Of a stretch of DNA of 64,000 nucleotides, positions 17,414 to 25,785 are shown piece after piece. The DNA is taken from positions 1-64,000 of IMG/VR virus record IMGVR_UViG_3300009169_000020, one strand, 5' to 3'. The position numbers and the translations under genes were made by a program. Position 1 is the stretch's first letter; every line of letters begins with the position of its first letter. Below the pieces are notes generated by a model. The model saw only the letters and a list, made by a program, of their open reading frames with translations. It searched no databases and was not told the origin of the DNA. The DNA comes from a virus.

Positions 17414-17445
17414 AAACTATTTAAAAATAAAATAAGGAGAATTAA

Positions 17446-17901
17446 ATGATTTGTTTTGAAATAGTTGAAGAACAATTTAGAAAGAACAAAGACAAAAATA
17501 TTATAATACCTATAAGAGCTACAGAAGGATCTGCTGGATATGATTTTTATTTAATAGACGATATTATGTTAGAACCTAAACAAAGTTTATTGATATGGAC
17601 AGATGTTAAAGTTAAAATGCCTAAAGACTTAGTTTTTGAAATTATTATGAGAAGCTCTTATGGAATAAAAAAAGATATAATGCTTAAAAATATTATAGGT
17701 AAAATAGATTCAGACTATTATAATAATGAAACTAATAATGGAAATATTGGAATCTGTTTATATAACTATGGAGAAACTATTCAAACACTTAAAAAATATG
17801 AAGCTTTTTGTCAAGGTACTTTCTTTAAATACTATATAACTGATAATGACATTGTTATTTCCAAAGAAAGAACTGGCGGAATAGGTAGTACTACAAAATA
17901 A
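17446..17901 (+). CDS. dut: dUTP diphosphatase
   Basis: Trimeric dUTPase of 151 aa with its motifs in order: motif 1 ATEGSAGYDF, motif 2 MRSSYGIKK, motif 3 GKIDSDY, and the P-loop-like C-terminal motif 5 RTGGIGSTTK. It hydrolyses dUTP to dUMP, keeping uracil out of DNA and feeding dUMP to the ThyX encoded 1.4 kb downstream. AAGGAG ribosome site. First gene after the RNA block. Confidence 0.92.
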   Translation: MICFEIVEEQFRKNKDKNIIIPIRATEGSAGYDFYLIDDIMLEPKQSLLIWTDVKVKMPKDLVFEIIMRSSYGIKKDIMLKNIIGKIDSDYYNNETNNGNIGICLYNYGETIQTLKKYEAFCQGTFFKYYITDNDIVISKERTGGIGSTTK

Positions 17902-17930
17902 TTATTAACTACATATAAGGACACTAAATA

Positions 17931-18086
17931 ATGGAAAGGGATATAACAACTATGACAGATAAAGAGTATAATAAATATTATTGGTCAGATTATTATGATC
18001 TATGTAAGAAGTGTAAAGAGAGATGTAAACAGTCACATGTAGTAAAACAAGTAGTTTGTAAAAAATATAATAAAATAGAGGATTAG
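17931..18086 (+). CDS. small Cys-rich protein (51 aa)
   Basis: AAGGAC lies upstream of ATG. Contains CKKCKERC and two further Cys/His, suggesting a single metal-binding knuckle, and is strongly basic at the C-terminus. No family recognised. Confidence 0.45.
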   Translation: MERDITTMTDKEYNKYYWSDYYDLCKKCKERCKQSHVVKQVVCKKYNKIED

Positions 18087-18089
18087 AAA

Positions 18090-18518
18090 TTGCAAGAACA
18101 TAAAATAATTAAATCCATACTTACAGATTACTTTGATGAAGAAAATATTTTTTATGATGTAGAAGAAAATAGTTTTCAATGTCCTATGGGAATAATAGCA
18201 GAATTTGATGATGTATGGTGTATATCATTTGATCTTACTTATGTTACTGATCCTAGAGATACAGTATTATTTTCAACTATAATTTTAGATATGGCAAATC
18301 ATCAAATCATGTGTTCTATGGATTGTCCATTCTATACAGTATTCAATGAAAATGATATTTGTGTTGATATATTATGGGACACAGATATAATGAAAAAAAT
18401 GTTAGATGATAAAATAAATTATTCCGAAGCTAAAGACTTTCTTATAAAAGAAATGTTAGCTAAAGATGTAACTGAAAATAAAGAAGTACAAACTCCAGAA
18501 GTATCAAATCTAAATTAA
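18090..18518 (+). CDS. hypothetical protein (142 aa)
   Basis: TTG start 3 nt after the previous stop. Acidic alpha/beta protein with strands around FDDVWCISFDLTY and scattered Cys; an Asn/Glu-rich tail. No domain recognised. It is in line with dut and the DUF1599-like gene. Confidence 0.5.
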   Translation: MQEHKIIKSILTDYFDEENIFYDVEENSFQCPMGIIAEFDDVWCISFDLTYVTDPRDTVLFSTIILDMANHQIMCSMDCPFYTVFNENDICVDILWDTDIMKKMLDDKINYSEAKDFLIKEMLAKDVTENKEVQTPEVSNLN

Positions 18519-18528
18519 GGATTATTTT

Positions 18529-19014
18529 ATGAAAGTTGGTGATAAAGTAAAAATTTTAAAGGATTATTATTCTTATAATAATATAAGAGATGAACACTAT
18601 CTTGCTTTTTGTGCTGGGAGTATAGCTACTATCACACATATAGAGAATGGTTTTGTATCTCTTAATGATAATTTTGACTTACAAGTTAATTATAATCTTT
18701 TTGTTAGGGATGGTTATTTTAAATCGGTGGAAGAACATATTATGACACAACAAAAAATTGATAGACTAATGTTTAACTTTGGAGAATTTCTTAAAGAGAA
18801 AAATAAACGCTATGGAGATTCTGCTATATCCCCTATGCAATTATTTTCTAAATTAGATGCAAGTAATTCTATATGTATTAGAATTGATGACAAATTAAAC
18901 AGAATAAAGAATAACAATAAATTAAAAAAGAATGATGTTACTGATCTTATAGGATATTTATTATTATATATGATAGATCAAAATTGGTTAACTTTTGAGG
19001 AAATGTTAGATTAA
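18529..19014 (+). CDS. DUF1599-like nucleotide-modification-associated protein (161 aa)
   Basis: N-terminal ~60 residues look like an SH3/KOW barrel (MKVGDKVKILKDYY). The C-terminal ~90 residues match the nucleotide modification associated domain 1 (DUF1599): EKNKRYGDSAISPM, RIDDKLNRIKNN, KKNDVTDLIGYLLLYM. The family recurs beside enzymes making modified deoxynucleotides in phages; its chemistry is not established to my knowledge. The neighbours dut, thyX and a base-type glycosyltransferase fit that setting. Confidence 0.7.
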   Translation: MKVGDKVKILKDYYSYNNIRDEHYLAFCAGSIATITHIENGFVSLNDNFDLQVNYNLFVRDGYFKSVEEHIMTQQKIDRLMFNFGEFLKEKNKRYGDSAISPMQLFSKLDASNSICIRIDDKLNRIKNNNKLKKNDVTDLIGYLLLYMIDQNWLTFEEMLD

Positions 19015-19295
19015 TGAATAAATATTTTTTATTTAGAGATTTAGATAATAGTAGTAATTTATGTAGTGGATTATCTTATCATGCTGCTGGATTAGTTATT
19101 AAAGATCACAGAGAAAATTTAATAGGTAGTGTAAGTGGTAAAGATTTGGCAGTTAAATTTTTTGATCCTTTTGAAGCTATAATTTATTATACTTGGAGAG
19201 CAATAGAAGATGTAGAACTATTTGAAATAAGTGGGGTAGAATATTTAATATTATTAGATAGATATAATCAGATAGATAAAGTACAATTTAGATAA
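19014..19295 (+). CDS. hypothetical protein (93 aa)
   Basis: Overlaps the preceding stop by 1 nt (TAATG), implying coupling. Single small alpha/beta domain with FFDPFEAIIYYTWRA; no family recognised. Confidence 0.5.
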   Translation: MNKYFLFRDLDNSSNLCSGLSYHAAGLVIKDHRENLIGSVSGKDLAVKFFDPFEAIIYYTWRAIEDVELFEISGVEYLILLDRYNQIDKVQFR

Positions 19296-19321
19296 AATAA
19301 ATATTATATAAGGTGTTTTAA

Positions 19322-19984
19322 ATGATTAAAATTATTGATATAACTTCTAATCCTCTTCAAAGAATAGGCGAAGTAGCTTCTGCTTGTTGGAACAGTGATC
19401 CTAAAATAATAGAACAGAAGAAACAAATTGCACTAGATTGTTTTAATTCTGGTCATGGTAGAGTTCTTGAATATGTAGATATGACTATTTCTATAGAAGG
19501 ATATAGTGCAAGAATGGTTAGGGAATTATATACACATCATATAGGTGTATCACGATTACAAGAAAGTACTAGATATGTGGATTGTAAAAACTTTTCATAC
19601 TATATACCTGAATCTATAAAGAACAATAGTGAAGCTTTACAAATTTATAAAGATTGTATGTCTACTATTAGAACATGTTATGGAGCATTACAATATAATA
19701 ATATTTCAAAACAAGATATTGCTAATATACTACCTCTTGGAATGCACACAAAAGTAATACTAAAAATTAACTTGCGAGCATTACTTCATATGGCAGAACT
19801 TAGACTATGTAATAGAGCATTAAAAGAGTATAGGGATTTTATGATAGAAGTATATCAGAAATTAGTTGTAGTAGATGAAGAATGGAATTACATAATGGAA
19901 CATTATTATAAAGCTAAATGTGAAATATTAGGTTTTTGTAACGAAAAAAATAGTTGCGGAATGACACCAAATAATATAATTTAA
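19322..19984 (+). CDS. thyX: flavin-dependent thymidylate synthase
   Basis: ThyX of 220 aa, methylating dUMP to dTMP with FAD, NADPH and methylene-tetrahydrofolate. N-terminal CWNSDPK and HGRVLEYVDMTISIEG strands, the SRLQESTRYVD substrate loop, then LPLGMHTKVILKINLRALLHMAELRL. The motif written RHRxxSxxxxSxR in most ThyX reads HHIxxSxxxxSxR here; both Ser and the last Arg are kept. It receives dUMP from Dut. Confidence 0.85.
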   Translation: MIKIIDITSNPLQRIGEVASACWNSDPKIIEQKKQIALDCFNSGHGRVLEYVDMTISIEGYSARMVRELYTHHIGVSRLQESTRYVDCKNFSYYIPESIKNNSEALQIYKDCMSTIRTCYGALQYNNISKQDIANILPLGMHTKVILKINLRALLHMAELRLCNRALKEYRDFMIEVYQKLVVVDEEWNYIMEHYYKAKCEILGFCNEKNSCGMTPNNII

Positions 19985-19992
19985 AAAAATAA

Positions 19993-20025
19993 TTACACTT
20001 TTTATATATTTTTAATTATATTATC
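19993..20025 (+). promoter_or_regulatory. promoter, TTACAC-N20-TATTATC
   Basis: TTACAC (19993-19998), a 20-nt spacer ending TTTAATTA, then TATTATC. Same class as 7945. It would drive the polymerase operon. Confidence 0.7.
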
Positions 20026-20055
20026 TATAAGAAATTAAATAAGGATGGTTCAGAT

Positions 20056-20343
20056 TTGAAAAGTAATGATATATATTCAGGAGCAGATATTGTAAATAGT
20101 TTAAAGTTTTATTTTATGCTAAGTACTTATCTTATGTCAAGAGATCATTCAGAATATGAATCTACACAGAGTCTTAAATAATTTATAAGAGAAGGTTCTG
20201 GTGTTTGGCATAATATAGGTAATAAAACTCTTAGTGCTTATTATGAACAAGCTTATAATTCATTACCAGCAGAATTTTTATCTTTTATGGAAATATCAAC
20301 TAAAGGTGATGCAGATCAAGTTAGATTCATGGAAGTTAGATAA
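20056..20343 (+). pseudogene. 95-codon gene broken by a single in-frame TAA
   Basis: TTG start with AAGGATGG upstream. The frame runs 41 codons, meets TAA at 20179-20181, then stays open for 53 more codons to a TAA at 20341-20343, 2 nt before the polymerase start. The part after the stop (FIREGSGVWHNIGNK) reads like real protein and has no start of its own. One nonsense change or stop readthrough would explain it. Confidence 0.6.
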
Positions 20344-20345
20344 AA

Positions 20346-22289
20346 ATGACAGGAGCATTTCTTCAGAAAAAAAGTCATTGTGATAAATGTCCCTTAGAAT
20401 TATGTATTAAAGATGGTTCTTTAACTAGAGCCTCTTTAAAAAAAGAAATTCAAATTAAAAGTGACATACAAGATTATTCTAATGTAGATTATTTATTTCT
20501 TACTGATACAGTTGAAAGACCAGAAGATTTAAATAAACTATTTAATCTTATAAAAAATAAAGGTATAGTTAATTTTGCTATTACATCAGCAATAGGTTGC
20601 AGAACTCTTAACTATGAATTACCTACACCATTATATTCAACTTATAATTATTGTAATAGTTTTGATATTAAAAAATTTAATCCTAAATGTGTAATTACTA
20701 CTGGAAAAGGGTTAACTCATTTTACTAAGGGTTCAGTATTTTCTTCTTGGAGAGAATTCAGAGAATGTGTATTCAATGAAACATATTTTTATCCACATAT
20801 AAAATCAGAATGGAAAGGTAGAATATATCCCTCAGGATTTATTCAAGATATATTTCATTTTGATACATTTGAACATTATCATTTTTGTGAACAATTAAAA
20901 TTTGCTAAACAACATATTGAGAATTATGAATCAGAAAAATTTATAATGCCACAATATAAAATAGAAAAAATATTAGATTTAGATAAATTTATAGAGGAAC
21001 ATAAAGATGAAAAGAAGGGGGCTTTTGATACTGAAACAAATAGTCTTAATGTATTTATAGATAATTTTAAAATGGGTAGTCTACAATGTTCTTTTGATGG
21101 TATAACAGGGTATTATATACCTTCATTAGCAATAACCAATAAAAGAAAATTATCAATATGGTTAAAAGATATTTATCAGATTTGGGCTAATGGAAAATAT
21201 GATTGCAAAGTATTAAATAGAGAACATATATCAGGTTATCATGTAGATGAAGATATTCCTTTAATATTTCATCTTCTAAATACAGAACGAGATAGTAATA
21301 GTATAAAAGTACTTTCATGGTTTATTGGATTTGGTGGATATGAGGATGATCTTGATGATTATAAAAAGAAATATAAAATAAAAAATTATCTTGATATTCC
21401 TGAACATATTATGATACCTTATGCAGGTCTTGATGGTATAGTTACATATAGACTTGAAGAATATTTACATAAATATTTAGTTTATAGACAACAAGAAACA
21501 TATAATCTTTATAGAGATGTAGTATTACCTGTTATACCTGTATTTCAAGCAATAGAAGAAAATGGTATAATGGTTGATAAAGATTATATAAAAAATTATC
21601 ATAATGAACTTATGGTTAAGAAGAGTATTATTGAAAAAGAGATTTATAGAATAGCGGATAAACAATTTAATATAGATTCAAATGATGAATTAGGATTAGT
21701 ATTAAAAGAAGCTGGATTACCCAATTATGGAACAACTAAGAAAGGTTTATATCAGACTAACGAAGAAATTTTATTAAAGTGGAAAAAAGATGGATTTGAA
21801 ATAGTAGAAAAAATATTAGAATATAGAAAAATAGCAAAATTAGATTCTACATATATCGGTAATCAAAAAGATATAGAAGAAATTGATTTTTTTGATAATT
21901 CTAAAAAAGAAAAAGAAAGTATAGGATTATATCAATATATAATGTCAGATAATAGAGTGCATGGAAATATTATGCCAGCATTAACAGATAGTGGTCGTAG
22001 CCTATGTGTAACTGGAGATACGCTTGTGTTACTTGATAATTTAGAAACTATTAGAATAGATGATCTCATAGATAGACTAAGTTATAGGGAGTTTTTTGTT
22101 AAAACACATACGGATAATAATAGGAAAGTTCTTAATGGTTGGAAAAAATCTTTGGAGACCGTTTTTGAGTTAGAATTATTAAATGGTAGTAAAATTAGAT
22201 TAACTGAAAATCATCGAGTATATACTGATAGAGGATTTATAAAACTAAAAGATTTAGATATAGACAATGATAAAATACTTAGTATCTAA
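20346..22289 (+). CDS. polA: family A DNA polymerase, N-terminal part fused to N-half of a split intein
   Basis: Residues 1-553 are extein. A Cys-bearing N-terminal region (SHCDKCPLELC) and a domain of uracil-glycosylase-like layout precede a 3'-5' exonuclease with FDTETNS near residue 229 and the start of the polymerase fingers/thumb (VFQAIEENGIMVD). The extein ends LTDSGRSL, inside the TxxGR motif of PolA. Residues 554-647 are the intein N-half, starting CVTGDTLVLL with block B LTENHRV, then the frame stops. The partner half is at 23520. Two precursors must trans-splice to give an 870-residue polymerase. Confidence 0.88.
   Translation: MTGAFLQKKSHCDKCPLELCIKDGSLTRASLKKEIQIKSDIQDYSNVDYLFLTDTVERPEDLNKLFNLIKNKGIVNFAITSAIGCRTLNYELPTPLYSTYNYCNSFDIKKFNPKCVITTGKGLTHFTKGSVFSSWREFRECVFNETYFYPHIKSEWKGRIYPSGFIQDIFHFDTFEHYHFCEQLKFAKQHIENYESEKFIMPQYKIEKILDLDKFIEEHKDEKKGAFDTETNSLNVFIDNFKMGSLQCSFDGITGYYIPSLAITNKRKLSIWLKDIYQIWANGKYDCKVLNREHISGYHVDEDIPLIFHLLNTERDSNSIKVLSWFIGFGGYEDDLDDYKKKYKIKNYLDIPEHIMIPYAGLDGIVTYRLEEYLHKYLVYRQQETYNLYRDVVLPVIPVFQAIEENGIMVDKDYIKNYHNELMVKKSIIEKEIYRIADKQFNIDSNDELGLVLKEAGLPNYGTTKKGLYQTNEEILLKWKKDGFEIVEKILEYRKIAKLDSTYIGNQKDIEEIDFFDNSKKEKESIGLYQYIMSDNRVHGNIMPALTDSGRSLCVTGDTLVLLDNLETIRIDDLIDRLSYREFFVKTHTDNNRKVLNGWKKSLETVFELELLNGSKIRLTENHRVYTDRGFIKLKDLDIDNDKILSI
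22005..22286 (+). other. split intein, N-half (94 codons)
   Basis: Begins at Cys554 of the polymerase frame: CVTGDT is block A, and GSKIRLTENHRVYT is block B with the TxxH pair. The frame ends ISI-stop with no endonuclease domain. This is the usual length for the larger half of a natural split intein. Confidence 0.88.
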
Positions 22290-22305
22290 TATATATACTA
22301 ATAGA

Positions 22306-22372
22306 AATCTTGGATAGGCTTTGCGGGCTAATAAAATATACAAATCCTGTTATTTGTATATTTTCCAAGATT
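22306..22372 (+). repeat. nested inverted repeat downstream of the intein N-half
   Basis: AATCTTGGA (22306-22314) pairs with TCCAAGATT (22364-22372). Inside lies a perfect 13-bp stem (22333-22345 with 22352-22364, A+T-rich) around CCTGTT. It could end transcription or protect the 3' end of the N-half mRNA. Confidence 0.55.
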
Positions 22373-22404
22373 CATTTTAAAAATAAAAATTATTATTCAA
22401 AACA

Positions 22405-22472
22405 GTTTCTACTAATAAATAATTAGAAATCCGCAAAATTTCTAAAAATAAAAATAACAGGGTTAGTAGAAA
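22405..22472 (+). promoter_or_regulatory. late promoter inside a start-blocking hairpin
   Basis: TTTCTACTAA (22406-22415) is complementary to TTAGTAGAAA (22463-22472), which covers the bases just before and into the endonuclease ATG. The late-promoter motif TACTAATAAATA (22410-22421) overlaps the left arm. Transcripts from upstream would hide the start; transcripts from this promoter would lack the left arm. An inner 8-bp stem lies at 22423-22445. Confidence 0.7.
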
Positions 22473-23533
22473 TGAAATACTCAATTCAAGAAACAGATTA
22501 TTACGGTTATATTTATGTAACTTTAGACCAAAAAACAAATAAAATTTATGTTGGTCAAAAGAAAGGAAAAATTGAAAAGTCTGAAAATTATTATGGATCT
22601 GGAACAATAATTAGCAATATACTGAAAGATAGAGGTAATTATTTTCTAAAGAAAACTGTTTTAGGGGTGTGTTATTCAAGAGAAGAGTTGAAATTTTGGG
22701 AAACTGAATGCAAATATTTCTTTAATGTTTTCGATAGGAATTACGGATATAATATAGCTATAGTTGATTATGGAGGAGATAATTTAACTCATCATCCAGA
22801 CAAGGAGAGAATAATTTTACAAACAAGTTTAACTATTAGATTACAACGTAGCGATCTTTCTAACGAAGAAAGATTAGTTCTACAAAACTGTTTATATAAT
22901 TTTAAACAAGGCAATGATCCACAATTACTTAACTATAAAAAATGGTGGTTAGCTAAAATTGAACAAGATGCTCAAAATAAAATAGACTCTCTTTTAACTA
23001 CCGAAGAAAGATCATTATTATCTAAAAATATATGGAAAAATAAATCTCGAGAGGAGAAAGAAATTTTTATTAACAAGATGATAGAGGTTAATAATTCAGA
23101 GGAACATGTTTATAGATCAAAAGAGAGTAGAAAAAGACCTGAATATAAAGAATTAATGTCTAATAAACTAACAGAGCATTATACTAAACCCGGTAGTATG
23201 GAAGTTCTTATAGAGGCAGTAACTAAACAGTGGGAAGCTCCTGGAAGAAAAGAAGACTACTCTTTAAAAATGACTGATTGGCATTCTAGGGAAGAAAATA
23301 AGAAGAAGCATAGTGATGCAACAAGAACACCTATTTCATTTATTGTTGAAGATTATATTAACACTCTGAATGAAGATTTCACTATATATGATATTATGGA
23401 AAAATGTGAATGTACTTATAATATAGTATGCTATCATTTAGAGAAGGAATTTGCTAAAGGTACTATTACTAAAACTAAAAGAAGAGGGAATATTCCCATA
23501 AAATATAGGAGAATTACTGATGAAGTTTGTTAA
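22472..23533 (+). CDS. GIY-YIG homing endonuclease within the split intein locus (353 aa)
   Basis: Free-standing endonuclease between the two intein halves. N-terminal GIY-YIG core: YGYIYVTLDQ, KIYVGQKKGK, YYGSGTIISN, the catalytic Glu region EELKFWETECKYF, and YGYNIA. The remainder is a long basic DNA-binding tail. Its last 14 nt overlap the start of the polymerase C-terminal gene. It presumably cuts intein-free polymerase alleles to spread the whole cassette. Confidence 0.88.
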   Translation: MKYSIQETDYYGYIYVTLDQKTNKIYVGQKKGKIEKSENYYGSGTIISNILKDRGNYFLKKTVLGVCYSREELKFWETECKYFFNVFDRNYGYNIAIVDYGGDNLTHHPDKERIILQTSLTIRLQRSDLSNEERLVLQNCLYNFKQGNDPQLLNYKKWWLAKIEQDAQNKIDSLLTTEERSLLSKNIWKNKSREEKEIFINKMIEVNNSEEHVYRSKESRKRPEYKELMSNKLTEHYTKPGSMEVLIEAVTKQWEAPGRKEDYSLKMTDWHSREENKKKHSDATRTPISFIVEDYINTLNEDFTIYDIMEKCECTYNIVCYHLEKEFAKGTITKTKRRGNIPIKYRRITDEVC

Positions 23534-23633
23534 TATTAAAAGTATCACAAAATTAGAAGAAAAGGAAATTGTATATGATATTGAAACTGATATAGATCAT
23601 TCATTTTTTGGTAATAATATATGTATCCATAAT
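23520..23633 (+). other. split intein, C-half (38 codons)
   Basis: MKFVNIKS start, block F VYDIETDIDHSFF, terminal His-Asn (CIHN) and a +1 Ser. Length of 38 residues matches natural split-intein C-halves. Confidence 0.88.
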
Positions 23634-24587
23634 TCCTTTTCTCCCAACTTACAAAATTTCCCGAAAAGGGGTGATGAGGGTAAAGCTTTTAGAAAAGTGT
23701 TTATAGCACCCGAGAATTATTATTTTTGTGAAGCAGACTATGCTGGATTTCAGTTAAGACTTATGGGTATATATTCTAAAGATGAAACTATGATAGATGC
23801 TTTTGTAAATCAGGGAGGAGATTTACATTCGGTGACGGGATGCGAGGTGTTTTCTCAAGGTACTGAATTATCTTATTTTATGGAGCATAAAAAAGAGGAT
23901 CCATATAAGACAGCAAGATTTAATGGTAAAGTTGTAAATCTATCTTTTGTTTTTATGGTTAGTCCTTTCTCTTTTCAAAATTCTATCAGAGAAGAATGGA
24001 CACCTGAACAAATAGATGATTATATTAAAAAAAATAAATTAGAAATAATTAAGGATTCTAAAACTAATTTTGAAAATAAAAATCTTACTATAGCTACGGA
24101 TATACATAAAAAGTTTTTTATTAAATATCCTAAATTACCTGATTATGCAAATTCAATGCAGAAATTTGCTAGAGAGAATGGTTATGTAGATTGTTCTATA
24201 TTTCCAGGATTAAGAAGGCATCTTCCCGAGCTAATTAAACAAGGTAGTAATCTCAATAAAGAAAAAATGTCACATTATTCAAATCTTAATAATATAGCGG
24301 TTAATACGGGTGCTCAAGGTGGTGAAGCTTATATTATTTATAAAGCATTAGTTAAAATATATAATAAAATAAAAGAACTAAACTTAAAAAGTATGTTGGT
24401 TGGTTCAGTTCATGATAGTATCGTATTGTACATATACAAACCTGAAGCAGAGCAAATGTATTATATATTAAAAGAAAGTATGGAAGTATTTGATTATTCT
24501 ATCCCTATCTTAGCTGATATAGAGTATGGAGACATTTGGGGATTTGGTACAGAAGTAGATAAAAATAATATTAAGGAGTTTATATAA
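23520..24587 (+). CDS. polA: C-half of split intein fused to DNA polymerase C-terminal part
   Basis: Residues 1-38 are the intein C-half with block F (VYDIETDIDHSFFGNN) and block G (ICIHN); the +1 extein residue is Ser39. The extein resumes SFSPNLQNFPKRG, exactly the PolA SxxPNLQNIP motif. Motif A reads DYAGFQLR (usual DYSQIELR), motif B KVVNLSFVF, motif C VHDS (usual HDE). The catalytic Asp residues of A and C are kept. Needs trans-splicing with the 20346-22289 product. Confidence 0.88.
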   Translation: MKFVNIKSITKLEEKEIVYDIETDIDHSFFGNNICIHNSFSPNLQNFPKRGDEGKAFRKVFIAPENYYFCEADYAGFQLRLMGIYSKDETMIDAFVNQGGDLHSVTGCEVFSQGTELSYFMEHKKEDPYKTARFNGKVVNLSFVFMVSPFSFQNSIREEWTPEQIDDYIKKNKLEIIKDSKTNFENKNLTIATDIHKKFFIKYPKLPDYANSMQKFARENGYVDCSIFPGLRRHLPELIKQGSNLNKEKMSHYSNLNNIAVNTGAQGGEAYIIYKALVKIYNKIKELNLKSMLVGSVHDSIVLYIYKPEAEQMYYILKESMEVFDYSIPILADIEYGDIWGFGTEVDKNNIKEFI

Positions 24588-24838
24588 TGGATGATTTTTT
24601 TAAGAAAAAACAATTAGTTGTAGCTAAAGACTGGGAACAACATTGGAAAGATATGCCAGAATTTATATGTAATGACTTAACCCCTAAATATCAAATTATA
24701 ATGTCATTCAGAGATGATAAGGCAAGAAAAGAATTTTCTAAACTTATAAATCAACCTATAACAAACAGTACAAAATCTTTATGGTATCCAAAAGAAGAAA
24801 TTGATGTAGTAAAGGATTTAAGATATGTTAACGAATAA
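24587..24838 (+). CDS. small hypothetical protein (83 aa)
   Basis: Start overlaps the polymerase stop (TAATG). Charged alpha/beta protein with WKDMPEFICNDLTPKY and TKSLWYPKEE. It overlaps the glycosyltransferase start by 14 nt. I recall similar short proteins next to phage DNA-modification genes but cannot name the family. Confidence 0.5.
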   Translation: MDDFFKKKQLVVAKDWEQHWKDMPEFICNDLTPKYQIIMSFRDDKARKEFSKLINQPITNSTKSLWYPKEEIDVVKDLRYVNE

Positions 24839-25712
24839 TCCACAATTCCCAATATATCTCCCATCTAAGGGTAGACATGATATAAAAGGATATACTAGCG
24901 ATAATCTTACTGTTATGGAAATACCTCATTATATAATTGTAGAAAAACAACAATATGATTTATATTATGAAGCTCATAAAGATAATAAATTTGTAACACT
25001 TCTTATACTTGATCCTAAATATCAAGATGAATATTTAACATTTGATGATCTTGGAAATACAAAAAGTAAAGGTCCAGGAGCAGCTAGAAATTTTGCATGG
25101 GATCATTCTATTCAAAATGGATTTACTTGGCATTGGGTTATGGATGATAATATAATGTCATTTAAAATATTTAATGATAATAGACAAATAAAAACAACTT
25201 CCGGAGCTATGTTTAAAGCTATGGAAGATTTTTGTTTAAGATATTCAAATGTATCTATGGCTGGACCTAATTATTATATGTTTGTACCTCGTAAGGAAAA
25301 ATTACCTCCTTATGTAATAAATACCAGAATATATTCATGTAATCTTATAAGAAACGATACACCTTATAGATGGAGAGGACGTTATAATGAAGATACTGAT
25401 CTATCCTTATGTATGTTAAAAGATGGATGGTGTACAGTTCAATTTAATGCATTTCTTCAAGAAAAACTAACTACGCAAGTATTACATGGTGGAAATAATG
25501 CTGATTTTTATTCTCAAGAAGGTACATTACCTAAATCAAAAATGCTAAAAGATATGCACCCAGATGTAACAGAAGTAGTTTGGAAATTTAGTAGATGGCA
25601 TCATCATGTAAATTATCTACCCTTTAAACAAAATAAACTTCTATTAAAAGATGATTATATAGTTAAAGAAGGTGTAAATAATTATGGAATGATATTAAAA
25701 CGCGTAAAATAA
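24825..25712 (+). CDS. TET-associated-type DNA glycosyltransferase (TAGT-like, 295 aa)
   Basis: GT-A-style glycosyltransferase. Landmarks: IYLPSKGRHD at the N-terminus, GPGAARNFAWDHS, a metal-binding WVMDDNIMSF (DDN as the DxD equivalent), WRGRYNEDTDLSLCMLKDGW, and LHGGNN. This order matches the phage TAGT family found next to TET/JBP dioxygenases and thought to glycosylate hydroxymethylated bases in DNA. No TET gene is in the window, so the acceptor base is unknown. It supports modified phage DNA. Confidence 0.7.
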   Translation: MLTNNPQFPIYLPSKGRHDIKGYTSDNLTVMEIPHYIIVEKQQYDLYYEAHKDNKFVTLLILDPKYQDEYLTFDDLGNTKSKGPGAARNFAWDHSIQNGFTWHWVMDDNIMSFKIFNDNRQIKTTSGAMFKAMEDFCLRYSNVSMAGPNYYMFVPRKEKLPPYVINTRIYSCNLIRNDTPYRWRGRYNEDTDLSLCMLKDGWCTVQFNAFLQEKLTTQVLHGGNNADFYSQEGTLPKSKMLKDMHPDVTEVVWKFSRWHHHVNYLPFKQNKLLLKDDYIVKEGVNNYGMILKRVK

Positions 25713-25722
25713 TAAAAAATAA

Positions 25723-25754
25723 TTACACTTTTAAAGATTTTTAATTATATTATA
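25723..25754 (+). promoter_or_regulatory. promoter, TTACAC-N19-TATTATA
   Basis: TTACAC (25723-25728), a 19-nt spacer ending TTTAATTA, TATTATA (25748-25754). Same repeated class, upstream of the glycosylase-like gene. Confidence 0.7.
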
Positions 25755-25785
25755 AATAAGAATTTAAATAAGGACTCTATTTAAA

